Numbered from the stretch's first letter, positions 21,861 to 34,860 are shown. The stretch: 64,000 nt of DNA from Myxocyprinus asiaticus (GCF_019703515.2 NC_059388.1:62001-126000), one strand, 5' to 3'. A program made the numbers and translations. The notes: generated from the letters alone by a model not told the origin.

Positions 21861-22083
21861 GGGTATAGGGTTTCAAGGTACGGCCTCCAAAGTGTAGTCC
21901 CCTAGCATCAGATCATATATTACACCTATATATTAAGATATCATAAGATAATTTATTTGAGAGATCAGGGAACGTTGTATCTTTTGAGCAGCACATTAAA
22001 AATTTATTATTTTTTGATATTAACAATTTTTATTGATTCCATTCAACAAATTACATAAACATCGCAGAAAATGTGGAATCAAA

Positions 22084-23200
22084 TTATACAATTAAACCCT
22101 TCCCCCCGAACACCCCCACCTGACACAAACACTCACCCCAGTGGTCATAAATATATATTAAAAAAACATGCACACACAATAAATAAATTAATAAAACCAT
22201 ATTTAAAAAAACAAAAAAACAATCAAATTGCACACACATATTTAAACCTAAAGATCCCTCTCCACTACCCCTCCTCGAAAGCCTTCCAAAAATGACAAAT
22301 ATCTGCCCCATTTCCTATCAAATAACCCCAGATTTCCCAGCCTTCTATAGATCCCTTCCTCAAAGGCCGCAACCCTCCCCATCTTCAAGCACCACTCATG
22401 AAATGAGGGCACTCCAACCGACCTCCAACCCCTTAAAATAACCTGTCTGGTGATCATGATGCTCGTTAGGACCCAACTCTTTATGTGCCGATTCTCAACG
22501 TCGATGACCACCCCATCGCCCAAAATACAGAGTCTGGGGTAAAGTGAAAGCCGAGTGCCCAATACATCACATATAAGACTCTAAACTTTCAACCAAAACT
22601 CCTGGATCTCAACACACCCCCAAAAAACATGAGTTATGTCTCCAACCTCTGATTGACAACGCCAGCAGGTGGGTGTGTCTTTAAGACCAAGCCTATACAA
22701 TCTGGAGGGGGTCCAATAAATCGATGTAAAATCTAAAATTGCATAAGGCAAACCCTTGCATCTCTAGATGCAGACATTAATTTTTTTAGGATCCTAGCCC
22801 ACACCCCCTCCTCCAATGTCAAGTTTAGATCTTTCTCCCATAATTTTTTGAGAGAATTCAAAGTTCCAAATTAGCAGGGAGTAAAACACTGATGCCTCAT
22901 GACCCTTCCCAAAAGCAGCAATCACCACTCCCAGAGTATCTGCCGCACCGGGGGGGTGGGTGCCACTCCCAAAAACAGTGCAGAGTAGGTGGCGCAGCTG
23001 TAAATACCTATAAAACTGAGATCTGGGAATGCCAAAATGTTATATATCTTCCCAAATTTTTCCGCTTCCTGCGGAGAAAGGTGTGTTTCTTGAAGAAACA
23101 CTATATCATATTTCTTACGTTTAAGAAAATAAATAACCTTCCTTCTTTTTATGAGGTGCCCCAACCCATTCACATTCCATGTGGAGAGAGAGATAGTACA
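22084..23200 (-). pseudogene. L1 ORF2 deletion chimera (copy B)
   Basis: The minus strand starts with the endonuclease N-terminus (NGLGHLIKRRKVI, FLQETHLSPQEAEKFGKI) and after about 23041 switches to C-terminal ORF2 sequence that corresponds to 49550-49600 of copy C. The remaining C-terminal part (22248-22562) includes a MITRQVILRGWRSVGVPSF-like block. Stops and frameshifts are frequent. The full-length relative at 48779-52566 shows that roughly 2.8 kb is missing. Confidence 0.85.
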
Positions 23201-24107
23201 CTCATATTAACAACTGGCATATTGATATGATAAAAATAATTAAATTGTGTGTCAAAAACACAATTATACAGACCACATTCCCCATTAGTGAAAAAATCAA
23301 ACCCCGAACTTCCCCCGAACAAAACAAATATAAAAAAGAAAAACGTGCGCATTAACCCCGCGCACGAAAGCGCCAACCGGCAACAATCCCTCTAAACTCA
23401 AAAGGTCCATGAACGCACACGAGCCCCCATGACAACTTTGCCATCGGATTGCTCAATTTTGCCTCACAAATTTGTGAGGCAAAATTACATAACAGAAAAT
23501 ACTTTGTAAAATAACCCCCAGCCAAAAGAAAGAATGAACACAGAACATGTAGATGAATTCACAGAACTGTTTTAAAGGTGTGATCTTCCACAAAATAAAT
23601 TTCAGCTGAAATAAAACCATTCAGTTTCACAGATAGACAAACGAATGTTCAGTGAGCCAGCTGTTATGAGTTCAGCGGATGACGTAATCATTCCAGTGTC
23701 CCGTGAACGGAACAAGCTCCAGCCGCTGGGCGGAGCCAACACAAAAAGAAACAAAACCAACATCCCGTTTCCCCGGATGGTCAAGTCAATTCACTCGGAG
23801 GCCGCATAAAACTATATATACCATGACTTACTCAATCCGTCAACTTTATAAAAGACATCCTTTGTGTGAGCATGTAGATATTTTGCGGTCATCCGTAGTG
23901 TCCACTCTCAAACTGGCCAGGAACTTCCATGCAAAAGTAATCTTCCGTCAATGCAAAAGCTTCTTTAAGGAAAGTGTTAGTCACAAAACAAGCTCCAGCC
24001 GCTAGGTGGAGCCAACGCAAAAAGAAACCAAAATGTCGCCCAGCTTCCTCAAGAGTAAGTACAGTGAGTCGACCCACTCACATGAGAAACATCCAATGGT
24101 TTACTCA

Positions 24108-24899
24108 GCCATTGATTCAATAAAAGACATTGCTTGATTTTGACATGTAAATACTTTGTGACCATTCTTCGTTTCTATTCTCAGTTTGGCTGGAAACATC
24201 AGAGCAAACGAGATCTTTTGCTGATGTAAGAGTTTCTTACATTCCTTGAACCGTTCGCATTTCTCTCGTCGAACTTGCAAAGTCCGGGATCAAGAAAATA
24301 TTATGATTCTTCCAAAAAAGCTTTCCTTTGCTTCTTGCCTGGTGCAACACGAGATCTTTACCGGATGATCTCAGAAATTTGGCCAGAATCGATCGGGGCC
24401 TATTTCCCTCAGTAGATCTCCGAGCAGGGACTCTGTGAGCTCATTCGATTTCCAGCTTGTGGCCTGTTATGTCAAGCAGACTCGGCAACAACTCGTCTAG
24501 GAATTTCACCAATTCTCATGCTCAGGAATTCTAACAATTCTGACGTTATTCCTGTGGCTTCTATTCTCAAGATCTTCAAGCTGTTCAAGGAGATGTTCCA
24601 GATCAACTTTGGTCGCGGGTGGATTAGCGGTTAATTCCCTCTCTGAAGACTCCAAATAATCGATTCGTTTCTCAGCATCCGACACTCTTGTAACTAACTC
24701 AGAGAATTTTATTTCCATCGCCGTAAGCAAGAACCTTCGTCATCATCACCAATATGTTGGACAACTGACGCTGGATCACCTCTCCCGCCGTGCCATCCAA
24801 ATTGAGTCCCCAGTCTGTAGGTCTGTCGAGGCTTTCATCCTGAACACGTAAGTGTCTTTTAATGTCTCCAGAGCCCGATGATTTTGACTTCTTTGCCAT
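24108..24899 (-). pseudogene. L1 ORF1 protein (copy B), broken
   Basis: The start is at 24897-24899 (MAKKSKSSGSGDIKRHL). The coiled-coil part contains SDAEKRIDYLESSERELTAN. The core NNVRIVRIPEHE is followed by a deletion near 24508 where copies A and C have GRDMVKFLDELFP in frame. Further frameshifts follow to the end near 24108. Confidence 0.85.
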
Positions 24900-25039
24900 G
24901 TTTTACCTCAAAGAGCAAATGTGTAACTGGGTGTATCGAGTTTCACCAGATTATAACATAAGAATAATTAAATATTTAGCAAAGTGCGCAGAGCTCATCG
25001 TTCACACGTCTGCTTCTTGCATGGCATCACGTGACCTCC

Positions 25040-25484
25040 CCCTTAAAAATGTATTATTGAGTTTCTTTGCATTTCTTTACATACTGTACCTGTGTGCAGT
25101 GCGTGATGCTAAGAACCTCAGAAAAAGGGTTAATCATGAACTCAAGAGTTGACAGAGAACATTTATAGCGAGCATCTTGAGATTGCTGAACCCAATTTAA
25201 AACAATGTTTCTCTGTCTGCTTTTGTCTACTTGCAACTTACTCTGAAACTCAAAATTGGATCAACTAGCTTCGTTAAACAGGCCTCAGGTGCTGGACAAA
25301 AGTTACAAAGGTTGCTGTCCACACACTGAATGACAACCAGAATGAAGAAAGTTCTAGCAAAAATATATATTTTCTAAACTTAGTAAAGTTAAAAAAAAAA
25401 AAAAGTAGCATATTAAAAAAGAGCATTGTGCAGAGAGTTAAAAAAAACAGATTAGCAAGCAATCGTTTCAACGCATAGCTTTCT
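25040..25484. other. Unassigned spacer
   Basis: The region lies between the L1 5' end and a Penelope-like remnant. It is AT-rich with an A tract at 25391-25404. No coding feature was recognised. Confidence 0.4.
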
Positions 25485-25898
25485 TCAGACACATAATTGG
25501 GGATTAAGACCAGCTGAGCTTAATAGAAAAAAGTACTTAAAGTAACAAAAATTAAATATTAGAGACTTTACAGAACACAGATTCTTAAATATATTACAAA
25601 TGTAGTGTTGCAAGTAATCAGTCGTCTGATTTTGTATGTTTTATATATAGTTATTGTAGAATATTTGTAAATGATTGCAATTAACATAATAGGAACAGAA
25701 AATACAAGTGCTACATGAACAATTGCCCTGTGGGCATTGGTGAGGGTTATGGAAGAGGAGATGGGGTTGTTGTCATGAACCAGTTTGTCCCTTAAATTAC
25801 AGCTTCTTGAAAAAAAAAGTGTTGGATCAGTGAATTTTGCCAAATTTGCCAATGATTGTTAATGATCTTTTTTATTTCGTAACTTAAAGGACTAAATG

Positions 25899-25998
25899 TG
25901 GATTTGAAAAGAAAAGTTATTTTTGTTCTTTAAAAATCTAATTTGTAGGTTCTGAATCACATGAAGAACAAGCTCTATCAAGGGCAGTTTCAAGCCAG
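25899..25998. repeat. Direct repeat copy 1 (exact ~99 bp)
   Basis: The sequence beginning GGATTTGAAAAGAAAAGTTA and ending GGGCAGTTTCAAGCCAG is identical to 26799-26898. The two copies lie exactly 900 bp apart within the Penelope-like remnant. Confidence 0.93.
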
Positions 25999-26798
25999 TT
26001 AATTGATGGTATAGCAGTTTCAAGCCAATTAAATTGTTAGGATACCCACATGACCTGAATTCTCTATATATGGTCTGAGCTTTGGCTTCAAAGTCATCTT
26101 TCTTAGAACAAATATGGTAAAGTTTTTAAACTGGCTATAACGTAGCCCCTCAGTATACAGATCAAGAAAATGCTTTAGAGCCAAAAAGCCCTCAATGTGA
26201 GGTATATTTGTATATGGAGAGAGGAGATTTATAGTAGCAAGTACTGTATAACATATTGACTGAGATTATTTATTGCTGACAGGTACTGTAGAAAAATTGT
26301 TGTATCTCTGAGATATCTGAGAAGAGATGTTACTGGGGTCTCAAAACAAAATCAGCAAAATTGGAAGGGGCTCTGTAAGACCTTTGATACCCGCCACTGT
26401 GGTCGCCCAGGTGGGTTAACCAAATCTTTTTGGACTTGGTGGGAGAGATTGATTGACTGTAATTCTTTGTCAGAAATCAGTGACCAGGAGTGTGCTGCCT
26501 TAAGAAAAGTCTGAAAAGTCTCTTTTTTTTTTTAACTGTATAGTAGGATCTGATGGAAGAACTCTTTAGTAAGTTTTAATTTGTAATGTAACTGGTTTTT
26601 GTATTTTTTCAGAAACATTTCAATTTTAGAGTCCAGAAAATTTTAAATGACAAATTTTAGTGACAAAATTATCAGTAGTTCTATAAAGCAAAGGCCTTTG
26701 TTCAAAGGCTTACTGCATGTGGACACAGTTCCTGGCTGGTTAGATTGAAGATCGAGCTGTCCTTTGGCAAGTTCCCCTCTTCCGTGTTGACTGTAATG

Positions 26799-26898
26799 CG
26801 GATTTGAAAAGAAAAGTTATTTTTGTTCTTTAAAAATCTAATTTGTAGGTTCTGAATCACATGAAGAACAAGCTCTATCAAGGGCAGTTTCAAGCCAG
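26799..26898. repeat. Direct repeat copy 2 (exact ~99 bp)
   Basis: This is the second copy of the repeat at 25899-25998, with no difference over about 99 bp. The flanking sequences diverge immediately (AATTGATGG against CTTCTTGCC on the right). Confidence 0.93.
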
Positions 26899-27140
26899 CT
26901 TCTTGCCAACCAGTCTACCACAACGGGTCCTTTTTGATGCAGTGGGTAATTTGCATGATGCCCTTGAGTGGTTGTAGTTGTCGCCTGACTGATCTGCTTT
27001 AAAATTACCAACACTGTCTTCATTACATGCTGAAGTATGGAGGACCTCATTTTCAACACGGACCTTATACAATGGCTTGAAGGTACTATTGCGGTAAAGT
27101 CAAGGATACACTCTGCTCTCCTTGTATTCCATAGTGTCCC

Positions 27141-28344
27141 TGTAGAATTTTCTTATCTTCTTCTGTTGTAAATCTCATTTGAATTCTATTAAGGATGAAG
27201 ACAAAAAACAAACAGAGCTAATTTGCTTGGCAACATTTCCACAAAAAAGCCGCCCTATTCACATTGACTGTCCATCGCAAGATGTATACATCCAATCAAG
27301 CAGTCAAACATTGTTACTGACATCGCAAATATGCAAATAAAAACATGAATTCGGGGTTTACGAATGTACAGTGTGAGACAAAAGATTATTACAGAAAGAG
27401 GCCTTTAGCTCCTTGGGGCATGAATCAATGAGATGGGCCTTGCTTGTTTTGTCTAAGGAATGTTATTTGTCATTTGTATTCTGTAAAGTCTATGATATTT
27501 CAGTTTTGTTACTTTAAGTACTTTTTTCTATCAAACTCAGCCAATTATGTGTCTTTAAAAGGTCACGAAATCCCATGTTTCAGTGCAGTTGAGTTCTCAC
27601 CAGAATTTTAAAAAATGCTAGGGAGAGTGGGCATGGTCAGCAGTGGAGTAGAGGGGAAAAGGGGGAGTAAACAAAACAAAAAAATCAGATCCAGTCACTC
27701 AGCTTTATTTCACTAAAGCAGTTAACAGCAAAGATTCTCACAATTGCTTGTAGTAAAATGCACAAATAAATTATACACTGTTTTGTAAACATTACACAGA
27801 AACACACTGGTCATTTTATATCTGTAATTCAATGTGCAAATAAATGCCAAGCCACTGTACTCTGTATTGAAAATATGTGATTGCTTAAAAAAAAAGAAAA
27901 CTTTTGAGACTTATTCCAAGACATTGATTCACAAATATAAGTGTTTAGACTGCTTAAGACACTCACACTAAGGATTAATCGACCGATAGCATTTGTGTCT
28001 GAAAATTATCAGACTATCAGCGCATACCATCTCACCGCATATCTTTGTCCCTCTGTCAGCATCGCAGAGAAGCTGTGTAGTCTTGAACACGAGTGGCCAG
28101 GATCACCTCACTCACTGAAGTGCTATATACAGTTTAAATACTGTATATATTGCATGCAGAGTGATTAAAATCAATCATTATTGACACTCAATGTATTAAT
28201 CCATCTTACTTGCTTTTTCATTGATTTATTTTAGTTTTATTTTTCATATACTTTTTATGTCAAGAGTGGGTAAATAATCAGGAAAACAATTAAAGTGTCA
28301 ACATAAAATTTGAGACTGCAGAAAATGTTTTTCTTGCTAATAAA
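27141..28344. other. Unassigned region without a gene
   Basis: No protein-like frame was found. 27502-27555 is an inverted copy of 25485-25551 (GTTACTTTAAGTACTTTTTT and CCAATTATGTGTCT), linking it to the Penelope-like remnant. The rest is AT-rich and unrecognised up to the L1 boundary at about 28345. Confidence 0.45.
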
Positions 28345-29432
28345 CTTCCTGTTCAATACAAAACCAGGGAGGGGCTCTCTCAGGAGGAAGAAATCAATGA
28401 GCCAAATGTCTGAGACCAAATGCATAATAATAAAACAAAATCTTGTGTAGGCCTAGCCCACCTTTGTCAATCAGCCTAAGCAATTTACTGAAATGTAATC
28501 TGGGACATTTACCATTCCAAATGAAGGACTTCACTATGCTATCAAATTGCTAGAAATAAGAGAGGGGGACATCTACAGGGAGAGATTGTAGCAGGTAGTT
28601 GAATTTTGGAATACAATTCATTTTATTTTTAACATTACCTTCCCAATCATAGATAAATGTAATGAAGCCCACCTGTCCACATCGCTCGAAAAACGTTTTA
28701 TTAAAGGGTCAAAATTGACTGACTAAATCACACAAATTTGCTGGGAATAAAATGCCCAAATACTTAATGCTCTATTTGGACCACTAGAAGGTGCCCGTCT
28801 GAAAAGCCGTTACCGGGCAGTAAGCTGTCAGAGCCAAAGCTTCGGATTTAGACCAATTGAGCCTGTATCCTGAGAACCTAGAAAAGGAATTAATAATTCT
28901 GTGGAGGCAAGGCATAGATCTAGTAGGGTCAGAGACAAATAATAAAATATAATCTGTGTAAAGCAAAAGTTTATGCGCCACACCTCTCGCCACCACCCCT
29001 GGAAAATCATCCTCCTTTCTTATCGCACCTGCTAATGGTTCCAGGGCAAGACAGAACAATAATGGGGAAAGAGGGCAACCCTTCCGGGTGCCCCTATCCA
29101 GAGTAAAATAATCTGAAATTAATCCATTTGTTTGTACCGCCACTACAGGATGTCTATAAAGTAACTTAATACATCTAATAAAAGTATTCCCAAACCCATA
29201 TATTTCCAAAATCTTAAAAAGATAATCCCATTCTACCATATCAAATGCCTTTTTGGCATCAAGTGAGATGGCAGTGACCAGGGTCTGATCATTCGCCACT
29301 GACCACATGATATTGTTGAAACACCTAATGTTATCAGAAGAGCTACAGCCCCGAATAAACCCCACCTGATCAATATGTATAAAAGATCTCATAACTTTAC
29401 TTAATCGGTTAGCCAAAATTGGTTAAACAGGG
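28345..29432 (-). mobile_element. L1-clade LINE copy D, ORF2 RT to C-terminal segment
   Basis: The sequence matches copy C from about 49870 upward (shared CAAAACCAGGGAGGGGCTCT). The 3' ~1.45 kb of the L1 is missing, so this copy is truncated at its 3' side. It is interrupted at 29432 by a solo LTR and resumes at 31053. Confidence 0.88.
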
Positions 29433-32400
29433 TGTTGGGCCTCATGTATTCAGATAGAAGACAAAGGCAGGCCTAACACAGTCGTAAAACCTAACTGAGG
29501 CCCACACACTCCGTCATAAATCTTACTGATAAAAACCACGCCAAAATCAAATAAAGGGAGTCCAAAACAGACTACAAATCCCATGAAGTCTTGCTCACTA
29601 AAGGAGTGAGTGTCCTCATGCGATTCAAGTAAGGGGTTTACGTCTGGGCAGAGATAGAATATTATAGTGTGTTATTCTTGTGTATCAAGGTTATTGCTTG
29701 TACAGTTTACGGACCGCGAGTCCGCTCATTGCTGCTAATAATACTCGAGGTATTACTGTAATGTACTGTTATCACGAATGAGATCTGCTGTGTTGTAGTC
29801 CAACCACATTGGAATGTTGTTTATTTCCGCCATCACTGGTGAGACCGGCAAACTGAGTTTATGCATTCATGAACCAAAGACCACGGGACGGTTTACGAGC
29901 CTTCCACCGCGACTCTGAGCGATAAACTAACAGCTGCTTTCTCCCCAACGATCGCGAAACCAGCTTTGGTGCCGCCAATTTATTATCTCTCTCTCTCGTA
30001 CTAACCACACACACACGTGACCCCTCACAAACATTCTCGCACACACTTTTGGCTAGTAGATAACTTCGTCATAAAGCTCAGCTTTGTCCCTAAGTTATCG
30101 TACAAGCGGAGACACGCGGTATACGGGCAGACGCCATTTCCTGGCTTCTCTCCACCCACATTCGCGGCCATATTCTCTGGCTGGAAATCTTGCGTGACGT
30201 ACTCTCCATGAGAGTCACGTCCGCCATTTTGTGTGCGTCCCTCTTTACACACACACACCCATTCTCTCTCTCTCACACACACACACACACCTTCCTTTCA
30301 TGTGTTATAGGATTATTTTGGTTACCATATCTAATCATGTCACTGTTTAGTTTGTAGTTGTAAGTCGGAAGTTTATTGACTGCATTGTATTAATTATTAA
30401 TTGATATTACTGCATAAATAAACTTTGTTATATTTCAAAGAGAAGTGTTTTGGTTTGTTTTGCATACACCTGTGTCAAATGCTGGCAGGGGATGTCAGTG
30501 CTCGGATTCAAGCCTTCATTGTTTCTTTTCGAAAGTCGATATTCTTCGGATGTCGATTTTCCTAAGAGAACAATCTAATATTGAGACTGTTATACTATTT
30601 GCTTATTAGTCCCTGATTCCAGGGTGGTGCCCTGGCGATATTAATCCTTATTAATATTCTATTGATTTTTGATAATTGATCATTATCTTTGATGATTGTT
30701 GAATTTGAAGGATCAATAAGCTAGTGTTAATTTTAATCAATGTTTCTTCGATGTTAATAATTAGTGATTATCTTTGATAATTGTTGATTTAATAGCTTGA
30801 TTTAAAAGCTAACATTGATTCTCATCGATGTTCTATTGATTTTAATAATTAATAATTATCTTTGATAATTATTATTATTGCTAATAACCAAAACCGCTCC
30901 TGAACGTGGCGCACTACATTTAATGGTGCGCCGTGTGAGGTTTTAATGAGTTAGATTCTATTATTTAATTTAAATATTAATTAATAACTAAAGAAATAAT
31001 TATTAATTATTTCTGATAGTAACACTGATCTAAACAACCAGTAGAACCTACAAGGGTAATTGGACGGTAACTCTTACACTTGCTTGGATCTTTGTCCTTT
31101 TTAAGAATCAGACTGATCCGAACTTATGTCATGGTTGGTGGAAGCTTTCCATTCTTTAATGATTACGGATAAACTTCTAGCAAATGTGGAGCCAGTTCTG
31201 TAGCAAAAGACCTAAAAAATTCTGTGGCAAAGCCATCTGGCCTTGGAGCCTTGCCTGTAGCATCGAGCCTTACCTCGCAAAGCTCCTCCAAGGTTATCTC
31301 AGAATCAAGAGAATTTTTTGCTCAGGTGTCAGTTTAGGAAGTTCTAATGGTTCCACAAAGTTTCTAATATCTTCATCAGTAGACGATGACATGGAACTAT
31401 AAAGATCAAGATAGAATTCTTTAAAAGCATTACTAATATCAATGGCCGAGGTAAATATTTCACCACCAGCAGATTTCACTGAGGGAATGGTAGAAAAAGA
31501 CTCTCTCTGTTTTATATATCTAGCCAAAAGCTTCCGTTCTTTGTCCCCCGACTCAAAGAATGATTGTCTTGCCCTCAATAGCCAAAACTCCACTTTCCGT
31601 GAAAAAAATAGTATTATATCTGTATTTCAATCGGGTCAATTCTCTGAGGACATTAGACGACATTCGGCACTTCAGCTCTGCCTCAACACTTTTAATATTC
31701 CCTTCCAATTCCACGAGTTCTTGATTTTTTGGTGAAAGAGGCATACTGTATGATCCGACCCCTAAGAACCACCTTAAGTGCCTCCCAAGCCACGCCCACA
31801 GAGGATACTGAGGACCAGTTGGTCTACATATAAACATTGATTTCAGCCTTTAGCATTTGTTGGAATTCAGGATTTTGCAAAAGGGATACATTAAAGTGCC
31901 AACTATATGATTTCTTTTTCTCAGTATGTAGCATCACCTCTAAACACACCAGGGCGTGATCTGAGACTAAAATGTTTACAATTGAGCAATCAACAACAGA
32001 TGAAATTAGGGACTTAGATATATTAAAAAAAATCTATTCTTGAGTAAATGTTATGGACTGATGAAAAAAGGTATAGTCCCTACAAGATGGGTTCAAATGT
32101 CTCCAAATATCTGTAAGACCAAGATTTTTACACATTCTGTGAATTGTCACTGTTGCTCTAGGGGGCTTGCACACTTTTTCTTCACTATGATCAAGGACTG
32201 AGTCCATCGAAAGATTAAAGTCTCCTCCCAATATTATATCATGAGAGGTGCCAGCGGTTTGCAACATCCCTTCAAGATCTATAAAAAAGCCCTGATGATC
32301 AACGATAGGTGCATAAATATTAGCCAAAATAAAACTTTGTCCCTGAATTTCAGCTAAAACAATAATGACTCTAATTTGTCTTTACTCTGTTTGAGACATT

Positions 32401-32620
32401 TGAATTGTAGATGTTTACTTCTCAATATGATGACTCCCCTGCTCTTACTCGAGCCAGCACTATAAAAAAAATGCCCACCCCATATCTTTCCAATTTTTTT
32501 CAGCTTCCTGCGGGGAAAGATGAATTTTTTCTTACACTTAAGAAGAGAAATAACCTTCCTTCTTTTTATGTGGTGCCCCACCCCATTCACATTCCACGTA
32601 GAGATAGACAATCCACTCAT
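28784..32620 (-). pseudogene. L1 ORF2 (copy D), split by a solo LTR
   Basis: The minus-strand order is endonuclease start at 32354-32620 (STWNVNGVGHHIKRRKV) and 32034-32327 (ANIYAPIVDHQG, LGGDFNLSMDSV). The linker is at 31294-31837. The RT at 28784-29416 has DQVGFIRGCSSSDNIRC and SLDAKKAFDMVEWDYLF, with YTDY where the catalytic motif YADD is expected. The GCPLSPLLF block is intact. The RT catalytic motif is therefore altered (A to T and second D to Y). Frameshifts separate the segments, and the LTR at 29433-31052 interrupts it. Confidence 0.85.
29433..31052 (+). mobile_element. Solo LTR (1620 bp) in L1 copy D
   Basis: It starts TGTTGGGCCTCATGTATTCA and ends CAACCAGTAGAACCTACA. It is flanked by AGGG on both sides (29429-29432 and 31053-31056), and L1 sequence continues across it. 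An AATAAA signal is at 30417-30422. It belongs to the same family as the LTRs of the gag-pro-env element but lacks a middle segment that the copy at 32627 keeps. No internal sequence remains, which indicates LTR-LTR recombination. Confidence 0.93.
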
Positions 32621-32626
32621 ATTAAC
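31053..32626 (-). mobile_element. L1 copy D, linker and endonuclease segment
   Basis: This continues copy D between the two solo LTRs. It corresponds to 50950-52550 of copy C, with the same block order and high similarity. Confidence 0.88.
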
Positions 32627-34482
32627 TGTTGGGCCTCATGTATTCAGTTAGAAGACAAAGGCAGGCCTAACAGTCATAAAAAAACATTCCTCAAGCCCCC
32701 TCCTTCTAAGTTGTAAATTTTACTGACAAACATCGCGCCAAAATCAAACTATGGGAGTCCAAAACAGACTACAGATCCATGAAGCCTTGCCCTCTAAAGG
32801 ATCGACACCACAGAACATCCCACAAACATGACATCATCAGGACTTCAAATAATTCTGAAATGCTTCCAAAGTTGCTTCCAGCGAATACGGACGTAGCTTT
32901 TTGCTGCTCTCCGGTGCAGCCTCGTGGCATAAGGAAGTAATGTCCGACTTGAAACTGTAGCCATACAATCTCCATCTCGCTGGACGAGTTGAGATTACTC
33001 TGTGTTCAACCGAACACTCTAACGGATCCGAAGGAGACCGCCGAGCAATTCGCATCTTCATCCGTTGGCCTACAGAAGTGAAGAGATTAAAGATTTCTCT
33101 TCCATCTTCAATCAAGTCGACATTTCTGAGTTCTCCGCCAGCCCGCCGAGAATCAACAGCCGTACCGCCCTCTGAGAATCAACAGCCGTACCGGCCGCCG
33201 ACAACCAACAGCCGTACTGCCCGCCGACAGCACGAGGAAACGACCTTTCGTCATCACACGAGCCTCAAGGAACCGGGTCAAAGTTAAAGGACGGAGGAAA
33301 ACACATTCTACCTGTGTCCTCATGCGATTCAAGTAAGAGGTTATGTCTGGGCAGAGATAGAATATTATAGTGTGTTATTCTTGTGTTTCAAGGATTTTGC
33401 TTGTACAGTTTACGGACCGCCATGTCCGCTCATTATTAATACTCAGGGTATTAATTATCACGAATTTGTTTTGCTGTATTGTGGTCCAACCAAATTGGAC
33501 TGTTGTGCATTTTCGCCATCATAGGTGAGACAGCAACTGAGTTCATCCATTAAAGAGTCAAATAACAAGGGACTTTTATGAGCCCCGCTCGTAAAACCGC
33601 GTCTCTGAGTGATGAACACGGCTGCTTTATCTCCAGCTACCGCGAAATCAGCTTTCGGGCTGTCACTTAATGACACTTCTCTCACTAACCACACTGACAC
33701 ACACACACACACACTGTCACACACACACCTTATGTGTTATAGGATTCTTTTTATTTCCATATCTAATCATATCACTGTTTAGTTTGTAGTTGCAAGTCTG
33801 AAGTTTATTGACTGCATTGTATTAATTATTAATTGATATTACTGCATAAATAAACTTTGTTTATATTACAAAGAGAAGTGTTTTGGTTTGTTTTGCATAC
33901 GCCTGTGTCATGCTGACGGGATGTCAGTGCTCGGATTCAAACCTTCATTCATTGTTTTTTTTCCGGAAAATCGATATTCTTCGGATGTCGATTTTCCTAA
34001 GAAAACAATCTAATATTGAGACTGTTTTAATATTCGGTTATTAGTCCCTGATTTCAGGGTGGTGCCCCGTCAATGTTAATCCTTATTAATATTCTATTGA
34101 TTTTTGATAATTGATAATTATCTTTGATTGAATTTGAATGATCAATAAGCTAGTGTTAATTGTAATTAATGTTTCATCGACGTTAACAATTAACGATTAT
34201 CTTTGATAAGTGTTGATTTTAAAGGATTAAAAAAAGCTAACATTGATTCTCATCAATGTTCTATTGATTTTTGTAATTAATAAATATCTTTGATAATTAT
34301 TAATTATTGCTAATAACCAAACTTGCTCCTAAACGTAGCGCACTACATTTACTGGAGTCCCATATGAGGTTTTAATGAGTTAGATCCAATTAATTAATTT
34401 AAATATTGATTAATAACTACAGACATAATTACCAATTATTTCTGATAGTATCACTGATCTAAACAACCAGTAAAGCCCTACA
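32627..34482 (+). mobile_element. Solo LTR (1856 bp) in L1 copy D
   Basis: It starts TGTTGGGCCTCATGTATTCA and ends CCAGTAAAGCCCTACA, flanked by TAAC on both sides (32623-32626 and 34483-34486). The L1 site without insertion is visible at 52550-52565. An AATAAA signal lies near 33847. About 33152-33235 holds three units of a GAATCAACAGCCGTACCGCC minisatellite. Of the copies here it is the most complete member of the LTR family. Confidence 0.94.
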
Positions 34483-34860
34483 TAACATTTGACATTTTGA
34501 CATGTACGAAAAAATAGATTGTGTGTCAAAAACAAGATTATAAAACCACATTCCAACATTAGTGCAACAATCGAACCCCAAACATCCCCTAGAACAAAAA
34601 AACAAAAAAAACAGATAAAATAAAATGTGCAGATTAACCCTCCCTCCAAACTCAAACAGTCCATGTACGCCTACAAGAATCTGTGTAACAACTTTGCTGT
34701 CAGATTGCTCAAGTCCAGTGTTTCTATAAAAAAAATTTGAGATAGAATTACACAGCAAAAGATAATCTATAAAACACACTCCAGCTAATAGGCAGAATAA
34801 ACACAACGTGTAGCTTCATCCATAAAACTATCCTAAAGGTGTATTATTCTACTAAATAAA

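Larger units (their letters stand above)
22010..25035 (-). mobile_element. L1-clade LINE copy B with large internal deletion
   Basis: Both ends are present. The 3' end (minus) is near 22010 with the ATCAATAAAAATTGTTAATAT-like tail region, and the 5' UTR ends near 25035 (GGCATCACGTGACC on plus). ORF1 is at 24108-24899. ORF2 retains only the first ~50 residues of the endonuclease and the last part of the C-terminal domain, joined near 23041; the RT is gone. Confidence 0.9.
25485..27140 (-). mobile_element. Degenerate Penelope-like retroelement (tentative)
   Basis: On the minus strand, 26040-26480 reads in broken frames with residues like TPVTSLLR, FRSCGYPN and an SLY-like region, reminiscent of Penelope-like RT. 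25750-25850 encodes FTDPTLFF...NLRDKLVHD, like the conserved block after the RT. 25560-25640 encodes RRLITCNTTFVIYL, like the start of a GIY-YIG endonuclease. Stops are numerous. The identification rests on short motifs recalled from the family. Confidence 0.42.
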
